From the NCBI RefSeq assembly GCF_019703515.2, contig NC_059388.1:2307501-2371500 (forward strand): DNA of 64,000 nucleotides. The letters are read 5' to 3'. Position numbers and translations under genes: made by a program. Below are positions 1 to 11,090 of this stretch, in pieces. Source of the DNA: Myxocyprinus asiaticus (Eukaryota; Chordata; Actinopteri; Cypriniformes; Catostomidae). A model generated the notes under the pieces. That model saw only the letters and a program-made list of their open reading frames with translations, did no database searches and was not told the DNA's origin. The stretch's first letter is position 1. Each line of letters starts with the position of its first letter.

Positions 1-869
1 TAAAATTAATAACAGAATCAATTTGTAAAGTGTAAATTAACAATAATTGCTTTACTTCAGCGCTCTGAAAAGACAGAACAACGCAGAGACCTTCAAAGGG
101 CCATTTATTGAAGTTTCACTCCGAACCGATAAGTGTGTGGCCTTTTTACACACATATATCTTGTCTATAAAAGTTACAACATTGCTAAACTTACATACAT
201 TTTTCAGTGTTGTGCCTCATGTTTTGTCAATAATTGTACTTTGTCTTTTTATATTAAATATGTTTACTACACGCAGTTTGCTTATTTACATTTTTTTATG
301 TTTAAGTTGCAAATTTTCATATTTAAGTTAAGGAAACTAAAAAAAAAGTTTTCTACTAGCACATTTCAAGTCACCTAAAATAATATAGTTTAATTATTAA
401 GTTAACATGGCTTAAAAAAATAAGTTAATACAAAACATATTCATGATTTCAAAAACAGTAATTAAGTTGGCAAAACTTAAAAAAGAGTTGTAGTTAATTA
501 AAATAAACATTAGTAACTGCAAATTTTAATTTATGTTTTCTGAGAAAACAATTTATGCATACTTGAGACTTAAATTTTGGAACTTGTAAAAGTAAAGGCA
601 ATCCGTTGCCTCAAATTTAAGTTAGTAGAACTTATACAGGTTTACAGTGTTTTTAAACCCTCCAAAAATGGGCCCCATTTACTTCCATTGTAAGTGCCTC
701 ACTTAAAGAAAAGGAAGGATGAGTCAAAATAGTTTTGTGGTAATCAACACTGACACATGCTTTCGACTGAGCTTAACTTGTATTGAACCTTTATTCCCTT
801 AAGCTTTGAATGTGGTATGTACAACAGACTTCAGAACTTTTTTCCAATAAATGGATAACATAACTGATT
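1..869. other. AT-rich intronic sequence, no gene seen
   Basis: The stretch is AT-rich with many short runs of A and T and recurring words such as aagttaatt and gttggcaaaactta. The short open frames here have no recognisable domain and overlap each other, so I do not call them genes. It may be an old dispersed repeat, but I cannot define ends. Confidence 0.5.
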
Positions 870-1577
870 CAAGTTAAATGAAAACCATTCATTAATATTA
901 AACGAACACACCATTCATTCAAGTTAAACGAACACCATTCATTTAAGGTAAACGAACACCATTCATTCAAGTAAAACAAACACCATTCATTCAAGTAAAA
1001 CAAACACCATTCATTCATGTTAAACTAACACCATTCAAGTTAAACAAACACCATTCATTCAAGTTAAACGAACACCATTCATTTAAGGTAAACGAACACC
1101 ATTCATTCAAGTAAAACAAACACCATTCATTCAAGTAAAACAAACACCATTCATTCATGTTAAACTAACACCATTCAAGTTAAACAAACACCATTCATTC
1201 AAGTTAAATGAACACCATTCAAGTTAAAGGAACACCATTCATTCAAGTTAAAGGAACACCATTCAAGTTAAATGAACACCATCCATTCAAGTTAAAGGAA
1301 CACCATTCAAGTTAAATGAACACCATTCATTCAAGTTAAACGAACATCATCCATTCAAGTTAAATGAACACCATTCAAGTTAAATGAACACCATTCAAGT
1401 TAAATGAACACCATTCATTCAAGTTAAACTAACACCATTCATTCAAGTTAAACAAACACCATTCATTCATGTTAAACTAACAACATTTATTCAAGTTAAA
1501 CGAACACCATTCATTCATGTTAAACTAACACCATTCAAGTTAAACAAACACCATTCATTCAAGTTAAATGTACACCA
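870..1577. repeat. Minisatellite, 20-24 bp unit, about 30 copies
   Basis: The array is built from a 24 bp unit of the form caccattcattcaagttaaa plus four variable bases, mixed with a 20 bp version lacking one attc block. The units vary at the cgaa/caaa/ctaa/tgaa position and at aagtt versus atgtt. A block of about 140 bp starting at the word atttaaggta (941) is repeated almost perfectly from 1081, so part of the array has a higher-order period of six to seven units. The array ends at the degenerate unit near 1570, next to the 3' end of the L1 element. Confidence 0.95.
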
Positions 1578-2560
1578 AAAGTTAGTTTTACATGGTCCGT
1601 TTTTATTGGGTTTAAATTGATTTAAGAGAACTTGTTTCAATCACGTGGAACCACTGTCCATGACTGAATCATGTTCAGCCAAAGTGCATGAGTATGACCG
1701 TTATGAATGTGTCATATATTGTATCTATCCAGTCATCTAATGTGGGTGGTTCAGGCCATTTCTGTGTGATAATGTTTTTGCTGGCAGCTAAAAGAATCAA
1801 AATAAAAATTTTCTGACTTTCGCAACTTTTCCAACAGGTATATTCTGTCACATGTAAAAGGCATATCCACCCCAAAAATAGCTACTAAGTTCTTATGAAT
1901 CTCTTCCAATAGGGAATAATGACAGGACAACCCCAAAAAATGTAATGGTGATTGGCTTCCTTAGCCCCACAAAATCTCCAGCATCCTTTGCCCTTCCCCT
2001 GGTAGTGCTTTTGTGAAGGTGTAATGAAAAACCTAATCATATTCTTCCAGCAAAACTCTCCATGTTGATGAACCAGTAGATTTCCATTTTAGTTGGCAAA
2101 TTCTTCACCACTCCACCCCTGTTATAATAAAATATAATTCCCTCTCCCATTTATCTTTAACATATAAAGTGCTATCATTTCTGGTCTGGAGAAAGGTGGT
2201 ATATATTTTTGAAATCACCTTGTTGAAATCACCCTTTTCCCATTTTCTTCACAATATTCTGAACAAAGTAATGCCGAACGTGGAGATATCTAAAGAAATT
2301 GTTTCGTTCCAAACCGTATTCTTCCTTTAGGTCTTCAAAATTTTGGAAAATCCCTTCCTTCATAAAGATACTCTGATTTAACAGGCCTTTTCTTACCTAA
2401 ATACGAAATCTCATCTGTTATGTTTGGAGCAAAGTCTGTATGGAATGCACACCACCTTAGAATTTTGGATACATCTTCTACACCACATATTTTCACAGTC
2501 TCTTGCCAGACATCAAGTGAGACTTTAATCAATGGATTTGTTCTGTCAATTGTCTTATTC

Positions 2561-2984
2561 TATTATTTTTCTCCCCTTTTCTCCCCAATTTGGAATGCCC
2601 AATTCCCAATGCACTCTAAGTCCTCGTGGTGGTGTTGTGACTCACCTCAATCCGGGTGGAGGAGGACAAATCTCAGTTGCCTCCACATCTGAGACTGTCA
2701 ATCTGTGCATCTTATCACGTGGCTTGTTGAGCATATTACCACGGAGACATAGTGCATATGGAGGCTTCACGCTATTCCCCACGGCATCCACGCACAACAT
2801 ATCACGCGCCCCACCGAGAGCGAGAACCACATTATAGCGACCACGAGGAGGTTACCCCATATGACTCTACCCTCCCTAGCAACCAGTCCAATCTGAGTGG
2901 AGTCACTCAGCACACCCTGGATTCGAGCTTGCGACTCCAGGGGTGGTAGTCAGCGTCTTTACTCGCTGAGCTATCCAGGCCCCC
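2561..2984 (-). mobile_element. tRNA-derived SINE with 14-bp target-site duplication
   Basis: The right end (minus strand 5') begins gggggcctggatagctcagc, a tRNA-like head with an A box (tagctcagcgag) and a B box (gctcgaatcc). The body extends about 420 bp to an A-rich end. The 14 bp caattgtcttattc stands on both sides (2547-2560 and 2985-2998) as a perfect target duplication, showing insertion into the L1 C-terminal coding segment. It is transcribed by RNA polymerase III in active families and depends on a LINE for retrotransposition. I do not assign a family name. Confidence 0.9.
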
Positions 2985-3421
2985 CAATTGTCTTATTCAT
3001 TAATTTCTTGTCAGCTATTAAAGCTGCTAATGGAACCCCTCCTGACATCGTCTTTTCAATATCTAATCACCTGGAAGAATAACTTGGACAACACCAACAA
3101 ACTAAAGGCCTCAGCTGCGGTGCGTAGCAATATTCTCTTTCGTAATAGAGGGTAGATCTAACGAGACCAAAAATGCATCAATCAGTAGATCGTCGCTGAT
3201 ACTAGGTTGGGAGTAGAGATCTTTATTAAAAAAAATTAAAATATGCTGGATCAGCTCTATATTACATTCAATACTACCTGTTTGAGGATTCCTCAATTTA
3301 TAAATCAACCTATCTGCTTGTTGTTTCCTTAATCTATAAGGCAGCAATTTTAGGGATTTCCCACCCGCTTCATAATATCTTTGTCATAAGTATAGGAGCC
3401 TATTGTGTATTTATTTGGTAT

Positions 3422-3770
3422 TGTTATGACCCAGTTATTGTGGTTTTGGTTGTTTCTTCTTTTGTCGTTTGTAGGTCTGATTGGTGATTGGGGCGTAATT
3501 TGAGCACACCTGAATCTCTTCACGGCACCTTATTTAAGCAACGTGCAGTTGTGAAGTGACGCCGCCACTAAGCTGTTGCTTAGGCAGTTTGCCAGACCCG
3601 TGCTCCAGTTTTTGAGAACATTTGTTTTGGAGTCATTACTGACTAACATAATTGGTTACGGATATTTTTGATTATGTGGTTTCACTTATCTTTGTTGTAA
3701 TAATTTCTTTTTGAGTTAATTTTGCCATGTCGTCTCCCTTTAATGTCACATCTTTGAGCCAGGAGTGACA
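3422..3770. mobile_element. Solo LTR, 349 bp, TSD GGTAT
   Basis: The segment begins TGTTATGACC and ends GAGTGACA, the TG...CA ends of an LTR. The five bases ggtat flank it at 3417-3421 and 3771-3775. It interrupts L1 ORF2 sequence, so it inserted after the L1. It holds a TATA-like tatttaag near 3530 that may mark a plus-strand promoter. No internal retroelement sequence adjoins it, so it is a solo LTR left by LTR-LTR recombination. Confidence 0.85.
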
Positions 3771-5409
3771 GGTATATAATTCATTTATCTCCTTTGTTAT
3801 GTTTTTAATCTCTTGATTCACTTTTGTGCTCAATGTGTTTACGTGATCTCTTTGTAGTATCTTTCATTTTTTCTCTAGGTCTTGCAGTCTCTGTCTCCGA
3901 ATCTTCTTTAAACTCAGTATTATTGCTATAATTTTACCCCTTATCACCACCTTAAGAGCATCCCAAACTACATATGGTGCTACCTCACCATTGTCATTCA
4001 ACTTCAAATATGTTTCAAGTTTAATTTTTAAATTTGATTTAATTTGGGGATTATTTAAAATATCCAAATTCAACCTCCACACCGTAGACCTGAGTTTTCT
4101 ACTGAGACATAAAGACATATATATAGGACTGTGGTCTGAAAGGTCAGTTACTCCCATTTCACACATTTTAACACATTTCACACTCTATTAAAAAATTGTA
4201 AATTCTGGAGTACACTGCATGAGGATATGAGTAATGAGTAAAATATTGGCCCAATGGGTATAATTCCATCCACACATCTATGATTCCAAATTCTTTCATC
4301 AGAGCGTTCACCTTCTTTATTATTGGTTTTAGATCTTGTTTTCCACCCGAACAGTCCAATCTTGGGTTTAAACGTACATTAAAGTCCCCTCCACAAATTA
4401 CAATCCCCTGCGCCTTCAACACCATCAGGTCAAAGATCTGCCTATAAAATTTCCATACACATTCAGCAAGTTCACCACAGAACTCTCAATTCTACCTATT
4501 ATCATGACATATCTTCCTTCCTTATCCTTAAATTCAGTTATACGTTCACAGTTCACTGTTTTTGACAAGAGTATAGCTACTCCCTTCTTATGACCTGATT
4601 TATTGGATGAAAAACATATTTTTAAAGCCCATCCTGCTCAACTTTTCATGTTCAGAATTACTAAGATGAGTCTCCTGTAAAAAAACTATTTCAGCTCTAT
4701 CCTTTTTTAGCGTAGACAACATTTTTCCCCGTTTGATTGGACTGAGTACCCCACTGACATTAAAATAAACTATATTCATACTTTGCATTTGCTTTATGTT
4801 GGTAAATAGCATAAAAGTAAACCATTGTACATGTGAGCAGCATCCACTTTAAAAAAAACAACAACTGACAAACATATAAAACAAAACAATCTTAAGAATG
4901 AAAACAAGCTGAACTCCCAAAATAGCGGTGTGTCCCATGACCATCAAAGAGCCTGCTCGAAGTGGCTCCAAGGGAAAACCCTCCTGTTGTAAACCAAGGA
5001 AGGGGCCCTTGAGGATAGCAATATCAAAAGAAACTATGTAAATTGTCTCCAATTATTTCCCGATTCTCCAGAAAGTTTCAAAAAGCCAACTAGATGCATC
5101 AAGCTTCTCTTTTTCTTTATTTGTTACCCCCCTACCAAAATTGTTAAAGTACCCATTCATCCACCTGGACCCTCCAGAGAATTAGTACTGTAAAGGATCT
5201 TTAATTTTTCTTTCTTGACCCTGTTCAAATACTTCCATGTGAATACTAATCAGAAGGTGACTCTAGTGATGTCGGAGTTCTTCTAAAGGTTAGTAGCTTC
5301 TCTTTATAGGTTGGTTTGCTCCTCTAATGCGACTCATTTCCTATGGTCATCTTGCCGCTTTGCTGCCAGAAAAATCACTGTATCTGCTCCATCAGAGTGT
5401 CTGAGGGAC

Positions 5410-6234
5410 TTACGCTCTGAACAGGGAATCCTCTCTTTGATATATATCTTGCGCTGCATCCCCAACGGTGTTGTAGACTTTTACTCCTTCCTCGTACATT
5501 ACCTTTAAACGAGAGGGGAACAAAGTCTTGAACATAATCTCTCTGTCTTTCGTTAAATCCTCAGAGCCTCCACATATTTCCTTCGCCTCTGGATGATGAG
5601 CGGAGCGTAGTCATTATGCAGGTTAATTTGATTCCCGCGCCAATGGAAACCTTTCTTCTGCCAGGCTTTCTGAAGTACCAATTCTTTGGTCGTGAAGCAG
5701 AGAAACGTAATCACAGTCGAATGACCGGCTGGTGGTTGTGACCTAAGTGTGTGCTCTCTCTATCTGAAAATTCACATCACGAAGATCAAGGTTCTCCCGA
5801 AGAACGTTCTCCACAAATGAAATCATCGAGTTAAAATCCTTCTCAGCGCCTTCGGACATTCTTGCACCCTCTAAATTGGTGATTTTGGCTTCCATCACAG
5901 CTTGCACCTTTAGCATCTCTGTAAGTACTTCCTCTGTGTTCTGAATTCTCTCCTCAGCTGACATAATACGGCTTTCTGCCTCCACTAATCTAGAATTTGT
6001 TTTAGCAATCTCTGCCTTAATATCTTCAAGCTGCCTTTTATTGTCTCTTTGGAAGTCCCACAGTTCCTGAAGGATATGCCCGAGCTGCACAGTCTTCTCT
6101 GCCCGTGATACTGTGTCGCCGTCTTGTCCACATGTCTGTGAGCTACCATGGCTCAGCCCGGCTTCTTCATCTTGTATTTCTGAGGTTTGCATGTTTTTCT
6201 TCGCTCTGCACCTAGTAGCCATTGTCGCCCCCAC
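5410..6234 (-). pseudogene. L1 ORF1 (RNA-binding coiled-coil protein), frameshifted
   Basis: The first open segment starts with an ATG at 6234 and runs 163 codons. It has a short basic N-terminus, then a long heptad-rich helix (residues about 50-125, many E, K, L and I) typical of the trimerising coiled coil of L1 ORF1 proteins. It ends just after the conserved IERAH segment at 5743. The RNA-recognition part continues in another frame (PPAGHSTVITFL, then KGFHWRGNQINLHND and RRRKYVEALRI, down to about 5550). A further frame change leads to a tail ending at a TAA at 5410-5412. There are therefore at least two lesions, and no intact ORF1 product is possible. In intact elements this protein binds the element RNA as a trimer. 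Confidence 0.8.
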
Positions 6235-6494
6235 TCAGAGTCGTTCTTAATTTACATCATCTATCAATATTTCAATTTTAGGGGGTCTTCAAAAAAGAAA
6301 CTAATCGGGAACAACTTGATTAAGCTGCCATCTTACCGATGTCCAAACCGGAAGTCCATTGTCGCGCCCATTCAGAGTCGTTCTTAATTTACATCAACTA
6401 TCAATATTTCAATTTTAGGGGGTCTTCAGAAAAGAAACTAATCGGGAACAACTTGTTTAAGCTGCCATCTTGCCAATGTCCAAACCGGAAGTCC
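6221..6494 (-). repeat. Two tandem 5' UTR units of the L1 element
   Basis: Two copies of a unit of 137 bp follow each other. The word tcgttcttaatttacatca starts at 6241 and again at 6378, and each unit ends with a block close to tgtccaaaccggaagtc. The copies differ at only a few positions. Being directly upstream of ORF1, the array resembles the monomeric promoter repeats of mouse L1 5' UTRs. That functional reading is inference. Confidence 0.8.
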
Positions 6495-6499
6495 CAAAG

Positions 6500-6612
6500 A
6501 CATGAAAGATTATAATGTTTGTATGTTGTTAGCTGATGAAGATAACTATTTTGTGACCAATTAATGCAGAAAACCAGCTAATTCCAAAGGGTTCACATAC
6601 TTTTTCTTGACA
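6500..6612 (-). mobile_element. Tc1-like terminal remnant
   Basis: The segment ends in gttcacatactttttcttg followed by acactgagtgta, which resembles one terminal inverted repeat of a fish Tc1-like family. The preceding 60 bp (ttaatgcagaaaaccag) also fits such an end. No partner end or transposase is present. Family assignment is from memory. Confidence 0.5.
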
Positions 6613-6623
6613 CTGAGTGTATA

Positions 6624-7067
6624 CAATGATCAGCCACAACATTAAAACCACCTGCCTAATATTGTGTAGGCCCCCCTCGTGCCGCCAAAACAGCGCCAAC
6701 CCACATCTCTGAATAGCATTTGAGATGCTATTCTTCTCACCACAATTGTACAGAGCGGTTATCTGAGTTACCATAGACTTTATCAGTACAAACCAGTCTG
6801 GCCATTCTCTGCTGACTGCTCTCATCAACAAGGCGTTTCCATCAGCAGAACTGCCGCTCACTGGATGTTTTTTTTTTTTTTTTTTTTTTGGCACCATTCT
6901 GAGTAAATTCTAGAAACTGTTGTGTGTGAAAATCCCAGGAGATCAGCAGTTACAGAAATACTCAAACCAGCCCGTGTGAGAAGAATGCGGGTTGGTGCTG
7001 TTTTGGCGGCACGAGGGGGACCTACACAATATTAGGCAGGTGGTTTTAATGTTGTGGCTGATCAGTG
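6624..7067. mobile_element. Short mariner/Tc1-type inverted-repeat element (MITE)
   Basis: Both ends read gatcagccacaacattaaaa inwards, followed by ccacctgcctaatattgtg, making inverted repeats of more than 60 bp, and TA stands at each end (6622-6623 and 7068-7069). The interior carries a run of T (6869-6889). It is too short to encode a transposase. A fragment of the same interior occurs at 10385-10507, and a longer relative with related ends is at 52173-53802. Confidence 0.85.
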
Positions 7068-7070
7068 TAT

Positions 7071-7225
7071 ATAGGGTTCCTGTAGCTCAACTGGTACAGC
7101 ATTGTGCTAGCAATGCCAGGGTCATGGGTTTCCAGGGAACACATAAACTGATAAAAAACGTATACCTTGAATGCACTGAGTCGCTTTGGATAAAAGTGTC
7201 TGCAAAATGCAAAAATGTAAATAAA
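7071..7225 (+). mobile_element. tRNA-derived SINE
   Basis: The segment starts with a tRNA-like head (gttcctgtagctcaactgg, A box at 7083-7094, and a degraded B box gggtttccaggg near 7126). Its tail holds gtcgctttggataaaa and ctgcaaaatgc, a 3' tail shared by fish SINEs and a partner LINE. It directly abuts the MITE on its left. The B box is degenerate, so it is probably inactive. It is a repeat, not a tRNA gene. Confidence 0.85.
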
Positions 7226-7319
7226 TACATCATATTAAAATGGTTTTTTGTACCAGTTTATCAAAACATACAAATTAGAGGTTGATTGATAATGGATTTT
7301 GCTGATTCGATAATAAGGT

Positions 7320-7990
7320 GTTGAGAGAAAGGCAATAACAGATTAATCTGACTTACAAATTCCAATGCCCAGTTTCTACCATGTGTGATCTGTGCAAATG
7401 ACAATAAAATGACTTCAAACTTATGACTATAGTTTTTAAAATCTATATTCAATGTGTTAATAAAAATCTTAGTTTTAATAAAAATCTTCCTCTCTCTGGC
7501 AGGTCCCAATTTAATTAAATTCCAGAAGCAGATTATTGAGCAACCAAAATGCCAATAAAAATAAATAAAATAAAACTTGGTGCAAAACACAGGACTTTTA
7601 ACAATAAACCAGCCCAAAATACACTGGGGACTCTTATTTTGAAATGTCTCTGTGTCTAGCTGCTCACTCAAACAGATAAGAGAAATAAAATATGCACTCT
7701 TACGTTTATCTACAAGGTATTACAATATAGACACTTTAATTTAAACATTGTCATAATTCATCAACAGTAGATCATCAGAGATCGCTTGTCATAAATGTTT
7801 GGTATTCATTGATTGCGAAATGCTCTGAAGCCGCTAGAAACACTGAATCTCGATTTCCACACGTGCTTTTCACTTTGAAGCCTGCAGCAAATGCAGATGA
7901 TACTTTTATTAAATTAAATCATAAAGTTTAATAATCACATTAGGGCCATTTCGTGATTCTGGTCTTTACATCCTCTAATTTAAGACCTCT
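7320..7990. other. No gene seen
   Basis: AT-rich sequence inside the proposed hAT remnant. The open frame on the minus strand (7671-7261) shows no domain and overlaps the terminal repeat, so I do not call it a gene. Confidence 0.4.
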
Positions 7991-7994
7991 TTAA

Positions 7995-9451
7995 AGGGTC
8001 ATGAAATGCTAAACTACATTTTCTGAGATGTTACCAGATACAGTATGTATGTTACACATGATAGAAGACAATGTAATCATCCATTATTGTAATTTTAAGT
8101 GGTTAATTTAGGGATTTTTTCGTGCTATTTTTGTCTTCCAGGATTAAAATCGAAATCAAAATTTTACATCACACTCTAGTGCATCGTCATGTCATCAGCG
8201 TTTCATAATTATTAATGTGACTGTGTGGCCTTATCCTATGAGAAAGCGCTGCATCATGATTATTCATTTAACCACTTGACCAGCACTTTAAACTCTCAAA
8301 CCAGGAAAATGCTGCCTCCTGAGGCTGTATAAGGAGGTGTGAAGGGAACAAGGCACATCCGAATCCAATGTTTGTGTCACATCCTGTCTACTGAGATACC
8401 TTTATCTGATCGATTTTTGAAGACAGCATAAATGTATCTTTCCCTGCCTATTATATCCAACAATCCTGTGCGTGCAGATCCACTGTGGTTGAGCTGAAGA
8501 AATAAAATGGTGGCTGAAGAAACAGTTTGAGTATAAACAAAGATTTTTTCCAATTTATTCCATTTCTAGCAAGAAAGTAGATATTAAATATACGGTTGGT
8601 TATCGCCAAAACTCTCTTGATTTTGTTCTAGATTAATGGTCTGCTTTGGTTCAGTTGGACTGAATGAATGCTGATATTCTAGCAATGATTTGACAAAATG
8701 CTGCCTCGGAAACCAGTTTCCAGAGATACCTTCGTACGTAAACGCTGTCTATTAAGTCATTGACTAATAGGTCAGCAAGGAAGCAAGGTAGCTACCTTTG
8801 GATTCGGACGCAGCCAAGCACTTCAGTTGAGACAGTTGACAGCGGGACGTGCCACGTGAGTGTTCATGACTGCATAGCCTCCCCACGATGTTGACAGAGG
8901 GACAGGACAGGCTTTCAAACAATGGAAAAACCTTTCAAATGTTCATGCAACACACATTTATAAACATGAGTGTCTCGAGATATGCAGTGAGGTGGACTGG
9001 TGCTCGTTTGAGACGCGGTTTACATTGATTGTCCCACACACAAAAGCTATCGATCTATCCATCCTCAATGTGAGTGTGTTAACTGATCTAAGCACTTATA
9101 TTTGTGAATCAATGTCTTGGAATAAGTCTCAAAATTATCAAGTATTAAAAACATTCACATATTACAATAGATTTACTGTACACGGCTTGGCATTTATTTG
9201 CGCATTAAATTACAGATATAAAATGACCAGTGTGATTCTGTGTAATGTATTGTGAGAGCTTAAAAAACAGTGTATAATTTATTTGTGCATTTTGTTATGA
9301 GCAATTGTAAGAATCATTGATGCTGTTAACTGCTTTAGTGAAATAAAGCTGAGTGACTAATTCAGACAGTTGTTGTGTTCACTCCCCTGGCTAGCGTTTT
9401 TTGAAAATGTGGTGAAAACTCAACTGTGCTGAAATGGGGTGTTGTGATCCT
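7995..9451. mobile_element. TTAA-flanked non-autonomous element (piggyBac-type MITE candidate)
   Basis: TTAA stands at both edges (7991-7994 and 9452-9455). The ends are AGGGTCATGAAATG on the left and, read inwards on the other strand, AGGATCACAACACC on the right. Only the first seven bases are convincingly inverted (AGGgTCA / AGGaTCA). TTAA duplication is the signature of piggyBac transposition. The 1457 bp interior has no transposase. An 87-codon frame at 8992-9255 shows no domain I recognise. Confidence 0.6.
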
Positions 9452-9455
9452 TTAA

Positions 9456-11090
9456 ATAATAATTAAGGACTTTTTTATATCATCATGACATACTCTTTTT
9501 TTTTTATTATTATTATTATTTTTTTTTAATCATTTTATTATCTTCCCCGAGGTCCAGGTAACATTTTTTTTTTGCACCAAAATAGTCATAAGTTAGTACA
9601 CTATAATCATTTTCCACCCTGTCTCTGGCCCTCTGTCTGAAACGCTCAGTTTTGGCATAAGCGCCTCCTTAAAACTTCAACGTAAATGCCCACTGTTATG
9701 ATTGGTTAACGTCATGCAGTCCCTCAAATACAGCCATATTTGAAACACAATTGGAAGAAAATGAACCAGTAAAAAAATAAATTTCAGGGTTTACACATAA
9801 CGCACATCCAACACATTGCATCCGAATATATTAAAGTGTTCACTCAAGCACATCAGCACCATTAACTATCAAACAGTCATGCCATTTGAAATATTCATGA
9901 TGCAATCAGGTCCAAGTGTTTTTAACTGCCCCATCCTTCAATAACAGTTCCTTTGCCAAGCTTGAATCATATTATGAGTGGTTCAAAAGTAATCTACGCT
10001 GATATGAGCCCAAAAAACATACAATCCACGCTGATATAAGCCGAAAATACATGACAACGGTCAAAGACGTCTGTCTAGTACAGGGGTATTCAATTAAAGT
10101 TTCAAGAGGTCCAGTCTCTACATATCCTTCCCAGCAAAGGTCCGGAAAATAATAATTTGCATGGTGTCAGTAGTCAGAATGGCTTTCAAATGTTTGTTTT
10201 TTTTTTTGTTTGTTTGTTTTAATAGAGGGAGAGAGGCAACATGCACAAAGCAGGAATGAAGCGTGTTCGGTGCTTGAGAAAAAGATGATATAGCGCCGAT
10301 CGCCCCGAGAGCTTGTGATGTGTATAGCTCCGCTATTTTGACGCACTGCTCACTTAAACTGTAGAAACGTTAAGATAGGACAAAAATTGTACAGAGCAGT
10401 TATCTGAGTTACTATAGACTTGGTACCATAGACTTTGAACTGTCATTTCAAACCAGTCTGGCCATTCTCTGTTGACCTCTCTCATCAACAAGGCATTTCC
10501 GTCCACATCACAAGACAACCAAAGATGGTTTGATAATGATTTGTTTATAAGTAATCATTGCACTGGAGAATTGCATTCCTGACAAGGTGGAGAGGATGCT
10601 AACATTAAAGCTAACATTAGCTGTTCGAACGGTTTGAACAATGTTACAGTCAACGATGGAAACTGCTTACCTTTCCTCTTAATACGATGTTTTGAATAAT
10701 AAAGGTTTACGGGTTGAGGTGCTTCCAATATGTTCCAGTCAGATTATAAACATGAGCGTTCTGAAGAGGTTTTACTTCTAAGTTAATTTATAAGTTAATT
10801 TTCAGTAGTTAATAAATCATTAATGAATATGCTGCCTGAGTTTTTGCTTTTGCTCGGCTGTTCGCTTGCTTCAGAAGACCAAGCAAATCTTGTTCTTTGT
10901 GGCAAATTACACTGCGTGAATGCACACGCTCAGGAAAAGTTTTATAGTTTTATGTTTTATAGTTGTTTTTTTAACTATAAAGTTTCCCAAACTTTTCTCC
11001 ATTCTGACAAAATTAACTTTTGTCCAAGCTTCCTAATTTTATGACATAGTTATGAACAAAAACAAACGCAAGAGCATGGTAAAATATATA
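9456..11090. other. Low-complexity and fragmentary repeats, no gene seen
   Basis: This holds T-rich and tta-rich runs (9498-9530), and a terminus-like caggggtattcaattaaag at 10081 that resembles hAT ends. It also holds a 120 bp fragment of the 6.6 kb MITE family (next entry). The 73-codon frame at 10823-11044 has no recognisable domain. Confidence 0.45.
10385..10507 (-). repeat. Internal fragment of the 6.6 kb MITE family
   Basis: The words ttgtacagagcagttatctg, accagtctggccattctctg and tcatcaacaaggcatttcc match the interior of the element at 6624-7067 (about 6745-6845) with few differences. No terminal repeats are present, so it is a truncated copy. Confidence 0.75.

Larger units (their letters stand above)
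1675..4812 (-). pseudogene. L1 ORF2 remnant: endonuclease and C-terminus, RT core deleted
   Basis: The N-terminal endonuclease is readable in pieces: the block with FLQETHLS (4812-4600), the block with GGDFN (4425-4168), and the end of the domain with DLSDHSP (4181-3864), followed by VWRLN. A pre-RT segment with YRLRKQQADR and NPQTGSIECN lies at 3347-3111. After a gap, the C-terminal domain resumes with NPLIKVSLDVW (2532 down) and ends with PPTLDDWID near 1700. The RT motifs (LDAEKAFD-like, FADD) are absent. Frameshifts separate all pieces, and a solo LTR and a SINE interrupt it. In an active element this protein would nick target DNA and reverse-transcribe the element RNA. This copy cannot. 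Confidence 0.82.
1610..6494 (-). mobile_element. L1-clade LINE, internally deleted, with nested SINE and solo LTR
   Basis: On the minus strand the order is: duplicated 5' UTR units (6494-6221), an ORF1 with coiled coil (6234-5410), an apurinic endonuclease at the start of ORF2 (4812-3864), a pre-RT segment (3347-3111), and an ORF2 C-terminal segment (2532-1675). The reverse transcriptase core with its FADD motif is missing, lost at a junction near 3000-3110. Later insertions are a SINE (2561-2984) and a solo LTR (3422-3770). Without them the element is about 4.1 kb, against about 6 kb for full-length L1 elements. The 3' edge is approximate because I see no clear poly(A) tail or target duplication. 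Confidence 0.85.

Noticed and set aside
870..1577. CRISPR-like array
   Set aside because: There are no unique spacers; the units abut directly and vary in length, and the DNA is eukaryotic.
2900..2984. Possible tRNA gene on the minus strand
   Set aside because: The A and B boxes belong to a SINE head with a 420 bp body and target duplications. The cloverleaf is not intact.
5743..6234. Host coiled-coil protein gene
   Set aside because: Its position upstream of an L1 endonuclease and the IERAH motif identify it as L1 ORF1.
7071..7140. Possible tRNA gene on the plus strand
   Set aside because: It continues into a SINE tail, and the B box is degraded.
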